Notes: generated by a model not told the origin, from the sequence alone. A stretch of DNA of 64,000 bases from Symbiodinium microadriaticum (GCA_001939145.1 LSRX01001203.1:62001-126000); one strand, 5' to 3'; positions 54,451 to 63,900 are shown, numbered from the stretch's first letter. Translations and numbers: made by a program.

Positions 54451-56678
54451 GATGGGGTTGGGTTCAGTTTTATCTTGATGATTTTGACTGCCCCGAATTT
54501 GTTGACCAGAAAATCTGGAAGCGTCTTCAAGGTACAATGTCAACAACGCACCGTCATCAAAAAGAAGCCTATAAACATGTGGGAGTGGAAGTCTCTGAGG
54601 ATAAGTCCCACGTACGTGAACCACGCGTTGTTCGTATGGGTGCTGAGGTTGATGGCATAGCCGGTTTTATTGGACCACCGTCCGAAAAGCTTTTGGAGAC
54701 AGGATGGTTGTGCTTGTGGGTGCTGAGCCAGACAAGCATAGGAGTCAAGCCACTTCTCATGGCCCTTGGTCGTTTGGTGAGGTGTTTCGAGTTTCGGCGT
54801 CCTTTACTGTCGATTTTGGACAAGTGTTGGCCACGTGATGTATACAGGTTTCGTCGAAGCCTTAGTCAGAATACTGCTAGAGAACTGGTGAGAGCAGTTT
54901 GTGCACTCCCCTTGGCCGTGGGATCGTTGCGAACTCCGTTCTCGGGCCTGGCTACTTGTTCGGATGCCTCAACAAGAGGTGGTGGCCTCTGCGCATCAGC
55001 GGGACTTACAAGTGAAGGAAAACATATGCTGAGCCGGCTGGAAAACAACGAAGTTCGTAGTTTCAAAGCTGCTGGGGACCTCTCGGTTGATTGTGGTGAA
55101 GGGCCTAGGGTTGTGGTCATTTCCATCTTCAATGACGTGGGAGCTTTGATGCTAGCTCTCACACGCCTTCCCTGCCAAGTGGTTTGCTATGCAAGCAGTG
55201 AAGTAGATCGTGAGCAAAAGAAGGTGATTCGTCGGCGTTGGCCGGGTGTTATCGAGTTGGGAAATATCTCCACTGTTGATTTGAAGCTTGTGGAGCTACT
55301 TCAACGGTCGACGGGCGGACACGTCGATCTTGTATTGGTGGGTATCAGCTGCCCTTGTCAGGATTTTAGAGGTCCTAAGCTGCCGTCTGGTGTGCAGCTA
55401 TTCTCCGAATGTTTACGCGTCATAAAGTTGCTGAAATCCTGTTTTATGGTGCCAGTACATTATTTTGTGGAGAGCCTCGCAAGTTTGAGTTCCCAAGAAC
55501 GTGAAAGCTTCAGTCAATCATTGGGGTGCGAGCCATTATTGGTGGATGCCAAATGGTTCACATGGTGCCGCCGTCCACGCTTGTTTTGGTGCTCTTGGAC
55601 GCCCGTCGCCCAAACAGGTGAATCTATTGATGCGCATGCGGGGTTCAGCACTTGGAAGTTTCCGCTGTGTCGTCAAGAGTGTGAATGCTGGGTTGAGCAC
55701 GAAAGCACGTGGAAGGGTAGTGGATGGCTGCCCGAGCTATCTCAACCTAAAGCCTTGCCCAGAGCACCTATGAATCCAATTGGCATCGCCGAGGCGTCGC
55801 CTTCAGCTATTCAACGCTGGGAGGCGGACAGCTTTCGAGTGCCCGTCCTTAGTTATGAAGAGAGCGCTATGGTGATAGACAAGTCAGGTGTCTTGCGCTT
55901 GCCTTCGTTGTCTGAAAGAGAGGTGCTTATGGGTTTCGATAAGGGCTACATTGGAGGCACACTTCCACACAAGATGTGTACACAATCGAAGTTCGAACTT
56001 GGAAGCCGCATGCTGGGGAGAACCCAGTGTGTACATGTTCTGGTCATGCTCTGCCACTCTTTGCTTTCATTGTTTGGGCTTATGAGGCCACGGGACCATG
56101 CCACTTTCATCAAACAGGTGTCTTTTGCACCTCCTTCGTGGCTGCTTTTCCCACGTTTTGTCCAAGGCTCCTGGGAAACCAAGGAGGCTCAACTTCTAGT
56201 GAAGCACTTTTGCAGACAAGCTGAGAAGGGAGGCACAGATGTGCGCTTAGACGTTGGAATCCCCTTTCGAGCACGGGCATGGCCGAGAGCAGGTCTTAAC
56301 TCGTCACTTTTCAATTGGTCTGTGGTTCATGGGTATGCTTGGAAATATACTGCTCACATCAATGTGCTTGAATTGCAGGCAGTACTTAATGGGCTCAAAT
56401 GGAGATTGCGGCGAGCTGGCAATGGTCGCTGCCGTATCCTGCACTTGATAGATAATCAAGTGGTTTGCTCCATTGTTGCCAAGGGCCGAAGCAGCAGTAC
56501 GCGTTTGAAGACAGGGCTCAGAAAACTCAACTCACTAGTGCTGGCTAGTGGGGTGGTCCTGGCAGTCGGTTACGTGGCAACGGACTCAAACCCGTCAGAT
56601 ATACCATCCCGATGGGTCGAGCGCTCGCGCCCACTCAAAAAGAAGAGAGGAAAAGGTGTCGCAAGGGCCAAAATCTGA
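54450..56678 (+). CDS. Reverse transcriptase palm C, cytosine-5 DNA methyltransferase and RNase H
   Basis: Residues counted from the first codon of the open frame at 54378. RT motif C FYLDDFD (31-37) completes the palm begun in the previous frame; thumb/connection follows. CSDASTRGGG (194-203) resembles the first RNase H strand. Residues 243-556 form a C5-MTase: VISIFNDVG (motif I, variant), YASSEVD (II), CPCQDF with catalytic Cys327 (IV), FVES (VI), RRPRLFWCSW (VIII), LSEREVLMGF (IX) and MLGRTQ (X); motifs VIII-X look DNMT3-like. INVLELQAV (661-669, Glu665), LIDNQVV (Asp692) and NPSDIPSR (738-745) complete RNase H. The MTase thus sits between RT and RNase H, possibly inside the RNase H fold. 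The C-terminus overlaps the recombinase ORF by 67 nt. Confidence 0.85.
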   Translation, partial: RWGWVQFYLDDFDCPEFVDQKIWKRLQGTMSTTHRHQKEAYKHVGVEVSEDKSHVREPRVVRMGAEVDGIAGFIGPPSEKLLETGWLCLWVLSQTSIGVKPLLMALGRLVRCFEFRRPLLSILDKCWPRDVYRFRRSLSQNTARELVRAVCALPLAVGSLRTPFSGLATCSDASTRGGGLCASAGLTSEGKHMLSRLENNEVRSFKAAGDLSVDCGEGPRVVVISIFNDVGALMLALTRLPCQVVCYASSEVDREQKKVIRRRWPGVIELGNISTVDLKLVELLQRSTGGHVDLVLVGISCPCQDFRGPKLPSGVQLFSECLRVIKLLKSCFMVPVHYFVESLASLSSQERESFSQSLGCEPLLVDAKWFTWCRRPRLFWCSWTPVAQTGESIDAHAGFSTWKFPLCRQECECWVEHESTWKGSGWLPELSQPKALPRAPMNPIGIAEASPSAIQRWEADSFRVPVLSYEESAMVIDKSGVLRLPSLSEREVLMGFDKGYIGGTLPHKMCTQSKFELGSRMLGRTQCVHVLVMLCHSLLSLFGLMRPRDHATFIKQVSFAPPSWLLFPRFVQGSWETKEAQLLVKHFCRQAEKGGTDVRLDVGIPFRARAWPRAGLNSSLFNWSVVHGYAWKYTAHINVLELQAVLNGLKWRLRRAGNGRCRILHLIDNQVVCSIVAKGRSSSTRLKTGLRKLNSLVLASGVVLAVGYVATDSNPSDIPSRWVERSRPLKKKRGKGVARAKI

Positions 56679-57565
56679 AGTCTCAGATGGTTTCGGCGCA
56701 GATTCAACAACGTTATGCGAAAGCAGTCGGTCATATTTTGGCGTTTCTCCAAGATATGACGTTGCATAGCCTTTCGTGGAACGACCTCGATGAATCGGTC
56801 TGTGCCTGGATTGAGTTTGCCTACTCAGACGGTGAACACAAATCGCTGGTGAATTTTGCTTTAGCGGGGTTGCAGTTTTACCTGCCTGCTTGTGTCGGCA
56901 AGCTTAAGCAGGCCTGGCGGTTAGCAAAAGTGTGGCAACGCTTGGAGCCACCCCTACGCGTGCTACCTTTGTCACCCTTGCTGACATCGGCGTTTGCCGG
57001 TGCGTGTGTTCTTATGGGTTTTATTGGTGAAGCAGCTGGGTTTTTAATTGGCTTCGACTGCATGCTGCGCTCAGGTGAACTTTACAACCTGCGACGGAAA
57101 GACATCACGTTTATGAGAGATAAAGCGGTCCTCAGTTTAGGAAAAAGCAAGACCGGCAAGCGAACAGGGGCAAATGAGATGGTTGTGGTAGAGTCGTGTG
57201 TCGCAGTGAGGTGGCTGCGCGAGGCCTGCTCCACATTGCATCTGAATGATCGCCTTCTTTTTCGAGGAGAACGGTTTTTCAGAAAGCTTTTTCATGCATT
57301 GGTGGAGTTCTTTGAGGTTCCGGGCCTCTTGACGGTGTACAGCCTTCGAAGAGGCGGCGCTACCTGGAATTTTCTTTTCCATGGTAGCATGGAAAAGACG
57401 CTGCTGCGTGGACGCTGGTCCAGTACCTCCACAGCGCGGATTTATCTACAGGACTCAGCAGCGACAGTCAGTTATTTACAACTGGGGCCACACCAACGCA
57501 TGATGGCTAAAGTTACAGCGGCTGCGCTAAAGTCAAACCTGTCCGTCCCGAGATCGTCCCCTTAG
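56612..57565 (+). CDS. Tyrosine recombinase of the DIRS-like element
   Basis: 317 codons from an ATG; integrates the cDNA by site-specific recombination with a Tyr nucleophile. Catalytic set: Arg153 in FDCMLRSGEL; Lys178 or Lys180 in LGKSKTGKR; YSLR (243-246), with Tyr for the usual His of H-x-x-R; Trp269 in RGRWSS at the His/Trp position; nucleophile Tyr278 in TARIYL (57443-57445). The N-terminal core-binding region (about 25-110) is helical. Length is normal for the family and no internal break is seen. Its start overlaps the RNase H end in the -1 frame. Confidence 0.85.
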   Translation: MGRALAPTQKEERKRCRKGQNLKSQMVSAQIQQRYAKAVGHILAFLQDMTLHSLSWNDLDESVCAWIEFAYSDGEHKSLVNFALAGLQFYLPACVGKLKQAWRLAKVWQRLEPPLRVLPLSPLLTSAFAGACVLMGFIGEAAGFLIGFDCMLRSGELYNLRRKDITFMRDKAVLSLGKSKTGKRTGANEMVVVESCVAVRWLREACSTLHLNDRLLFRGERFFRKLFHALVEFFEVPGLLTVYSLRRGGATWNFLFHGSMEKTLLRGRWSSTSTARIYLQDSAATVSYLQLGPHQRMMAKVTAAALKSNLSVPRSSP

Positions 57566-57845
57566 AGCTTGACGGCTAAAGCCAGGCTGGGCAGGTGAGA
57601 GGAGAGCCCTTATATCTTTTCTTGAATGCATGCTTCGGATCGATCCTTTTAGATGCCTCAGATATGTGGTGCTTGCCACTGCTCTGGAGCAAGAGGTCAT
57701 CGGTTAACTGCGTTGGCAGTGGAAGCATCGTTTAAGTACAGGGTGTTTGTTGCTCCTCCTCTTGAACACTTTGTGCAGATAGCACAAAGCCAAGAACCTG
57801 CTGGCGTGGCAAAACAGAGAGCGTCGGCTCGCAGCATGTTGTAGT
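57566..57845. other. Presumed 3' region of the retrotransposon
   Basis: No gene is recognised. It should contain the right-hand terminal and internal repeats of the DIRS-like element, but I could not match it to the 50776-51172 region by eye. Confidence 0.35.
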
Positions 57846-59759
57846 CTTGTAACTAGTGAATATATGTTTACAATTACTTAAGGTTGAACCAACGGTAAAT
57901 AACCTCTATTGAATAAATCTATCAACAAGTTTGGACCTTCATAGACATGTGTATGCGTATGGAGTTGGTGTTTATACATATATATGTATATGTATTCATA
58001 CATGGTTTTTTGCGCTTAACAAGTATGTGCACACTGATGTACCGATGCATGTTTGACATGCCAGTAGCGGTGTGAACGCTAATGCTGGTTGAAATTCGTA
58101 AACAGAAAGTTGAAATTATAGTTAACTATTCTAGCTTTGTTTGTTTACTCATTCAGTTATCCGTGTGTATTTGGTAACGTTATGTTTTAGGAAAGTTATG
58201 TAAAGTTTCAGTGGTTACTACGAACCGCTGTTGCAGTAGCTAATCTGCTGCTAGCAGAAATTTCATGTTTAGCTTCATACTCGTTGGTACAACAATGCTT
58301 TTGCTATTATCGTTAATATTAATCTTGATTCTGATCTTATTTTAATTTCTGGTGTATAGATGTCTACATTAGTTCTATTACCCACGACCTGCAACACAAA
58401 GTGACGCAGATCCACATGATACATAGGCTCACGAACCCAGGGTTTAAAAAGGATTATATCTCATATTTACGTCACATGTTCTGGCTCTTACACGTTGGTT
58501 TACACGTTCATCTTTCCCGTATATTGTATCCACACCATGTGTCTGCTACTCGTGTGAATAGAACCATAAAGAAGTTCTACAGGCCTACAGGTAGCAAACA
58601 TATGTACGCGGCTGCTTATGACTCTATATACAATTGTCTATAAAAAATTTCTTCGCCGTGTATCAAAAGTATTGGGTATATGGTGCTATTACTTTCAACA
58701 AACAGGTTGAATGCTCAGATGTTTGACATGTCTGTATAAGATAAACTAACATAAAATATATGGTTAGTTCTGGTATTAACAACACAAGTTTGAACAAATA
58801 CTTTATTGTCTATAAATTAAAACATGTTGCGCTGCAAACACGAAAATAGTTCTACACACATGTATATATATATATATATACACCAAAAGGGCCAACAGTT
58901 GTCATATAGTAGGTATATACTTATACATTGATGCATATATAAATAGGTACACATATGTACATTCGTACATATATGCACATTTTACATATACCCTTACATA
59001 TATATATATATATGTGTGTGTGTATGTACGTAAAAACTACACATATACATAAGATGTTTACATATACATGCATGTAAATGAATGAATTATACATGCATGT
59101 AAATGAATCAGTTTCATGAGCTATTTGTATACGCAGCACAAAAGAACAGAATCATAGTCATTATGCGTATATGTTACCAGACCGATAGAAAGAACGAAGA
59201 TGAGTTCAAGATGCAAGCAATATGTACGAATATCCAAAATATAGATAATGGAGAAACACATAATAGTGGTGGCGGTAAATATTTTTCATTAGTTCGAGTC
59301 GGTAAAGTAGCAGTAGTAGTGGTTGTAGTTGTAGTTGTTGTTTGTAGTTGTGGTGGTGGTAGTAGTAGTAGCAGTAGCAGTAGTAGTAGCAATAGTAGTA
59401 GTAGTAGTAGTAGTAGCAGCAGTAGTAGCAGTCGTCGTCGTCGCAGTGGTGGTGGTAGTAGTAGTAGTAGTGTTGGTGGTGGTGGTGGTGGTGGTGGTGG
59501 TAGTGGTAGTAGTAGTAGCAGCAGCAGCAGGTTGCTATTATAATTCGTTCTATATTCTATATAATCCACAGTCCGTTACATGCGGTTTTATGCACATGAG
59601 ACAGGCGGTTTTTAGCAAAATGTGCCGGAAGGCTTCATATCCCTTGAGCCGTCACCAAAATGCAGGACAAACAAATGCCCGTGATGTGCACACAGGTATG
59701 TACAGATACCTAGGTATCTTTATTTATTTATATATATATATATATGCATGCATGTATGA

Positions 59760-59791
<32 letters not shown>

Positions 59792-59900
59792 GGGGTATTC
59801 ACGCATGTTTATATGTATGTGGAAATTGAATTTACATGTACGTGTGTATGTACAAACATACACATGCACAGACGCACCTCCATGAATGCATACCAACATG
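57846..59900. other. AT-rich stretch with no supported gene
   Basis: Base composition changes abruptly near 57845 to strongly AT-rich, with many TATATA and ATACATGT strings. (TA)n tracts lie at 58863-58881 and about 58998-59012, and (AT)n at about 59728-59745 and 59766-59792. The small frame 58401-58643 has no ATG and no recognised domain. Confidence 0.7.
59302..59535. repeat. Compound (GTA/GTG/AGC)n microsatellite
   Basis: About 230 bases of triplets (GTA, GTT, GTG, AGC, CGT). It generates long poly-Ser, poly-Val and poly-Leu frames that are not genes. Confidence 0.95.
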
Positions 59901-60729
59901 CACAAGTATCAATGTTCGCACACATGCACGCGCACGTGGACACTCGGGGTGTTGCCGGATTCGAGACACCTGCAGTTCCATGGTTGAACCATTGTGCCGC
60001 GACGTGCCGAAAGCCCAGAGCCTCTCAATTGCCCGTCGGGTGCAGTGCCTAGGAAGGACCTCGCCTCGTTCAGCGCATTGAGTCTGAGGTACCTCGGTGG
60101 CAAGCTTGTGCAGTGCATAAAGCAGCAGCTGCACATGGCTGTACACCATCCTTTGCACTGGTACGGTTAGCCATGCCAAGCGAGTTTGGCATCTAAACTC
60201 TTTCCACTTCCTTGACCAATGCCTGAGGCAGGCACTATAAAGATTCAGTGGGAGCTCCTTTGCTAAACTTTTGTGTGCGGCAGTTTTGAGCCCTGCCTCT
60301 TGACGCACTTGCCCGTGCAAGGAGACCGGGCGGTGCCATGCTCGGCACAGGCACACGCATGGAAGCTGTCACGACAGATTGGGGTGCTCGCGGCTATATG
60401 CCCCTTGGTCTGAACCAGCTGCAGGCGAAGCGACTGAGTTGACGTCTTGTCGAGAATCGAATCCGGTCGGAAGACATCCTGCATCCTCTTTTGAGGTGGG
60501 ATCCGGCCGTGGAGGATCCAAGACTGGTTTTCGATGGGCTTGGACATGCCGACACAGTGCCCTTGCTCATTTTGCGATGCTTTCTCTGCTGCGAGGGCTG
60601 CAAAACTCTCTTCTTGAGTCATTGCCGGATTGGGCCTGCAATTCTTGTTGTGACATGCAATGGTTCCCATTTGCATTTTTTAATTCTATTTCGTAGACTG
60701 CCATGTGCAGATGCAAATTTCTTGATCAG
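59901..60729. other. Stretch with no supported gene
   Basis: Composition returns to that of the rest of the window. No domain is recognised; the next FN3 exon begins at 60730. Confidence 0.5.
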
Positions 60730-60790
60730 GTGCAGTTCACGGTTGCAAATGCAACATGCGGTGGACAGTACAAGGTTGCTATGACGCCCG
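60730..60790 (+). CDS. Exon candidate: FN3 strand E-F
   Basis: From acceptor tgatcag to donor gtagaa. The frame reads VQFTVANATCGGQYKVAM. F-T-V-x-x-A-x-x-G-x-Y-K-V-x-M is compatible with FN3 E-F. First FN3 exon after the retrotransposon. Confidence 0.5.
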
Positions 60791-60863
60791 GTAGAATCTT
60801 TGCGAATGCCTTCGTTCGTACATCAGGTTTAGTCCGTCTTAGCCTGTTTGCATCGCTACTCAG

Positions 60864-60930
60864 GACTACAGTTACAACCATTGGGGAGGGTCCCTTCTCT
60901 ACTGCCTTGGACGTGACCAATGCGAGGCAG
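60864..60930 (+). CDS. Exon candidate: FN3 strands F-G
   Basis: After acceptor ctactcag the frame reads TTVTTIGEGPFSTALDV, then TNAR. V-x-T-I-G-E-G-P-F-S is the FN3 F-G hairpin (compare A-x-N-x-x-G-x-S). The entry phase does not fit the 60730 exon directly, so a small exon may lie between. Confidence 0.5.
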
Positions 60931-60996
60931 GAGAGTTTTCAAGACGGATGCTCCGAGAGGCCAGAGAACTAAATGCTGACTGAGCTACCGTTGCAG

Positions 60997-61095
60997 ACTT
61001 CATTCAGGCTGCCTGGTGTACCTCGCAATGTGGTCGTCACAAACACAACGACCTCATCCATCTCCATCGCATGGGAAGAGCCAGAAGACACAGGC
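60997..61095 (+). CDS. Exon candidate: FN3 strands A-B
   Basis: After acceptor ccgttgcag the frame reads GVPRNVVVTNTTTSSISI, then AWEEPEDTG. V-P-x-x-V-x-V...S-S-I-S-I-x-W-E-E-P-E-D-x-G is a complete and nearly ideal FN3 opening. Confidence 0.7.
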
Positions 61096-61302
61096 TGGGC
61101 ACGTGACGCGCCATGGGCAAGTGTAGCCGTTTTGCAGCTTCGAAGATAGCCCAACTGGACAGCTTCACGGTGACTTCGGTTGGTCAATGCTTTCTTGTTA
61201 TGGCTCCGCACATGCCTTCTCAAAGCCGGCGAGGATGTGTCCCAATCCACCAGTACAGCAGCTTGGGACGCAATACTGTCCTGAGCATTCCGTGGCTTTG
61301 AA

Positions 61303-61392
61303 CTTAATGGCAATTCAAGGAATCTTGCGCTACTATCCCGAAGCCGGGTTTCGAGTCGTGGGCTATGCCACACCCGCTGACGGCCTCCTGCA
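61303..61392 (+). CDS. Weak exon candidate: FN3 strand F
   Basis: The frame reads YPEAGFRVVGYATPADG. P-E-A-x-F-R-V-x-x-Y-A-x-x-x-x-G resembles FN3 E-F with Phe for Tyr. No clear acceptor was found. Confidence 0.35.
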
Positions 61393-62417
61393 AGTGCCAG
61401 CTGACACCTGGACGAATCACGGTTTCGGCACATGCACACTTTCGGGTATGATGTCATTTGCTAGGCTCTTTTGCATGACACTTAAAAAACTGCTGGCTGA
61501 TGCCCAACACCTGAAGAACCGCACTTACGTGGACGACGGTCGCTGCTTCTTCGCTAGCCCAGCAGATGACGACGGGTCCTGCACCTTGGCCGTTTTGAAA
61601 GATTGCGTGAAAAGTCGCAACATTGAACTCACTTTCTGTTGCACAGCGCTGCGAATTGGCTTGCTGGAACGGGGCCATTCGCAGGGCTGTCCGAAGTTGA
61701 CGTGATCCGAGGTACGTGTCCGCCATCATGCCTACAAGCAGGCACTTTAGTTCCTATAGAAGCACATGTCTCCTGACTCCCGCTTTGCCCTTCGAGGTCA
61801 ACTGTATCGCTATCAGATTCAGGCATGCGTCCCTCGGACGGAGATTTGAAGCAAGTCCGGATGACAGGCTTTAGAGCCGTGCAGCGCCATCGAAGCTTTT
61901 CACTTTCACAGCTCGGTCTCCTCGTGATGCGAAGTGCTTAGGTCTTGGGGGCCTATGGTGTGGACACCTTGGAGCTCCCTGAGGCCCACTGCCGCAGAAG
62001 CTTCTGACGCTTGAGAGGACGCTTGTGCCACCCTGTTGGCAGGGTCCTTTGGGCTGTGGGCCAAACTCCAACACTGTCTCTGCCTATGCCGCGGACCTCT
62101 CTGAAGCCCCTCGCGAAGCGTGGCTGCAAAGCTTCCGATGACTTTATTCATTCATATCAATGCCGCTTCCATGTCCACTCCGAGAGCGACCAATCTCAGG
62201 ACATCCGCTTGGGCGAGCCCGAAGGCAGTCAGATTCTGTTGTGACCCGGCGTAAGAAGTGGAAATTCGGCCGCAGGTTGCATAACGGATGCTTGACAGCC
62301 GACAACACACGGCGATATAGGGAGACGAAGCAGCAGCGTAGGCCTTCCTGCTGCAGCAACGTGCAGACATACAGTTACGTGTTAGAATTGGAACTGTCGG
62401 AGAAATAGGGAGAGACA
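61393..62417. other. Stretch with no supported gene
   Basis: No domain is recognised on either strand; probable intron. Confidence 0.5.
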
Positions 62418-62624
62418 AGATGCACAACCTCGAGGTACTGGACAGCCCCGAGCACCGACGGCCTGAACGGCTCCAGCTTCACGTACGAGACCGTCGCTCG
62501 TCAGAGATCTGTTTTAGGAGGCGAGCCCAGTTGTTATTGCAGGGCATCTTACCAATGTGCTCAGGAATTGGATGTGGGTGGCGTTTTTACCACTTTAGGT
62601 CTGACGCCGCTGCGATGCAACGAG
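62418..62624 (+). CDS. Exon candidate: FN3 strands B-F in one exon
   Basis: A 69-codon open stretch without ATG. It starts YWTAPSTDGLNGSSFTYE (W-x-x-P-x-x-D-G-x-x-G-S-x-F-x-Y, FN3 B-C) and continues to GVFTTLGLTPLRCNEVLE (F-x-x-L-x-L-x-P, FN3 E-F). It ends before a GT at 62625. This is the longest single-exon FN3 segment in the window. Confidence 0.65.
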
Positions 62625-62732
62625 GTTCTTGAAGCTGTTTGCAACGAACCGACTGCGTAGCAACCGGATTCTAAGGACAGACACCAGCTTTCTCATCTCT
62701 GGCCTACAACTGCAGTTTGCTTACATCTTCAG

Positions 62733-62810
62733 GACAGATTGGGTCGAAAACCATCCAAGTATGGACGCGTCCGGACGAAACGCTTTCCATGTCGATCTAC
62801 ATGAATGCAT
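62733..62810 (+). CDS. Exon candidate: FN3 strand B
   Basis: After acceptor catcttcag two bases complete a codon. The frame then reads IGSKTIQVWTRPDETLSM. S-x-T-I-x-V-W-x-x-P is FN3 strand-B-like, with the Trp shifted by one. A TAG follows at 62811, so the donor lies before it. Confidence 0.4.
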
Positions 62811-62829
62811 AGCGCACTGGGGTGGGCAG

Positions 62830-62885
62830 GATTAGCACCTACAACAGCGCTGGCTACGTGACGCGCTCCAATGTCTCCACGACAA
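62830..62885 (+). CDS. Exon candidate: FN3 strand F
   Basis: From acceptor tgggcag to donor gtgttc. The frame reads ISTYNSAGYVTRSNVS. I-S-x-Y-N-S-A-G-Y matches the FN3 strand-F ending (V-x-A-x-N-x-A-G). Confidence 0.45.
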
Positions 62886-63077
62886 GTGTTCGTCGATGTA
62901 GGTTCGGAATTGCAAGGCAACGTTCAAGAGCACCTAGTTCTTCTCAGACACTTGTTTTGGTCAGTGTCGGTTCCTGATTAATGAATACTGAATACCCTAT
63001 AGTTTTTGGGCTGTATGTAAGCCCATTGCAATCCCTGGAGTCGAGCCATGCTCTTGCCAATGGGCGACTCATGCCAG

Positions 63078-63140
63078 GGCATTGGCTACACTGCGACACT
63101 TCCGCCTGCTGTTCCGGAGCCAGCGAGCCCCATTCCAAGG
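63078..63140 (+). CDS. Exon candidate: FN3 strand G and proline-rich linker
   Basis: After an AG the frame reads GYTATLPPAVPEPASPIP. The end of strand G followed by P-x-x-V-P-E-P-A-x-P is typical of an FN3 interdomain linker. Confidence 0.4.
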
Positions 63141-63239
63141 CCTTCCCCGGCGTGTCTTAGAGATCCATGACCCCGTTGTGCATAGCAGGGCCAGGCAGTT
63201 TCAACAGCAAGCAACAGCAGCAGAAGCGGCAGCAACAAC

Positions 63240-63247
63240 GACAACGA

Positions 63248-63328
<81 letters not shown>

Positions 63329-63390
63329 TAACAGCAATAACAGCAATACCAGCAGCAACAACAACAACAACAACCGCCACAACAGTGATG
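63240..63390. repeat. (CAG/CAA)n microsatellite
   Basis: About 150 bases, mostly CAG, then CAA and ACA triplets. The frame 63082-63564 runs through it as poly-Ala and poly-Thr, but only the part before about 63140 looks like normal protein. Confidence 0.95.
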
Positions 63391-63819
63391 ACGATGGTGA
63401 GAGCGACAAGAGAACGATCCAGAACAGCAAGAGCAGAGATCTTAACTGTAGCAGCTTCACTTGCTCCGATCACCACGGCACACCACAACAACACAAAAAA
63501 ATCCAGCAACAAAAGGACAACCGCAATCGAGAACACTCCCTCTGAGCCTTGTCACGTGGCCTAGCTCCGGTTCCGAACACCCTCTCTGACAGCACCCTTG
63601 TGGAGCACAGGTAAGAACAGGTCCGACGCAGAGATTTCCTGTCTTGCTTGTTGAACAGTTCCCTCTGATCTGCAAAGAAGCACACAAGACAGACGCGGGT
63701 GATCTCTGTGATCTTCTGGGTTGACGAAACGTCTGCGGCCCTGCTAAAACTGAGCCGCGACACTGCCAGGTCTACCTGGGACCTTCGGACGCAATTGCTG
63801 GCTGAGCGGGTCATTTCAG

Positions 63820-63900
63820 GATGCTTGCTGCCGGATTCTGCGCTCTACAAGCTGATGTGTTCTGCAATGCGAGCTTCTGACACACCTCCTGCAGTCGATC
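63820..63900 (+). CDS. Exon candidate: FN3 strands E-F
   Basis: After acceptor catttcag two bases complete a codon, then CLLPDSALYKLMCSAMRA follows. L-x-P-D-S-x-Y-K-L-x-x-S-A fits FN3 E-F with its Tyr. Phase-1 entry. Confidence 0.4.

Larger units (their letters stand above)
51173..57565 (+). mobile_element. DIRS-like (tyrosine recombinase) retrotransposon carrying a C5-cytosine DNA methyltransferase
   Basis: Order: gag-like ORF, reverse transcriptase, cytosine-5 DNA methyltransferase, RNase H, tyrosine recombinase, all on the + strand. A tyrosine recombinase instead of a DDE integrase, and no aspartic protease, place it in the DIRS order. DNA-methyltransferase capture by retrotransposons has been reported in dinoflagellates. 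The four frames are successively offset by -1. Two lesions are visible: a TAG inside the gag frame (52619-52621) and a frame break inside the RT palm (about 54440-54455). The copy is therefore probably inactive, or depends on recoding. Terminal repeats were not located. It lies between FN3 exons, in the same orientation. Confidence 0.88.

Noticed and set aside
58401-58643. 80-codon frame in the AT-rich island
   Set aside because: Starts with GTG, no family resemblance, and embedded in low-complexity AT-rich DNA.
59103-59829. Poly-Ser, poly-Val and poly-Leu frames on both strands
   Set aside because: Products of the (GTA/GTG)n tract at 59302-59535.
63082-63564. 160-codon frame with long poly-Ala
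   Set aside because: Apart from the first ~20 codons (kept as an FN3 linker candidate) it is read through a CAG/CAA microsatellite.
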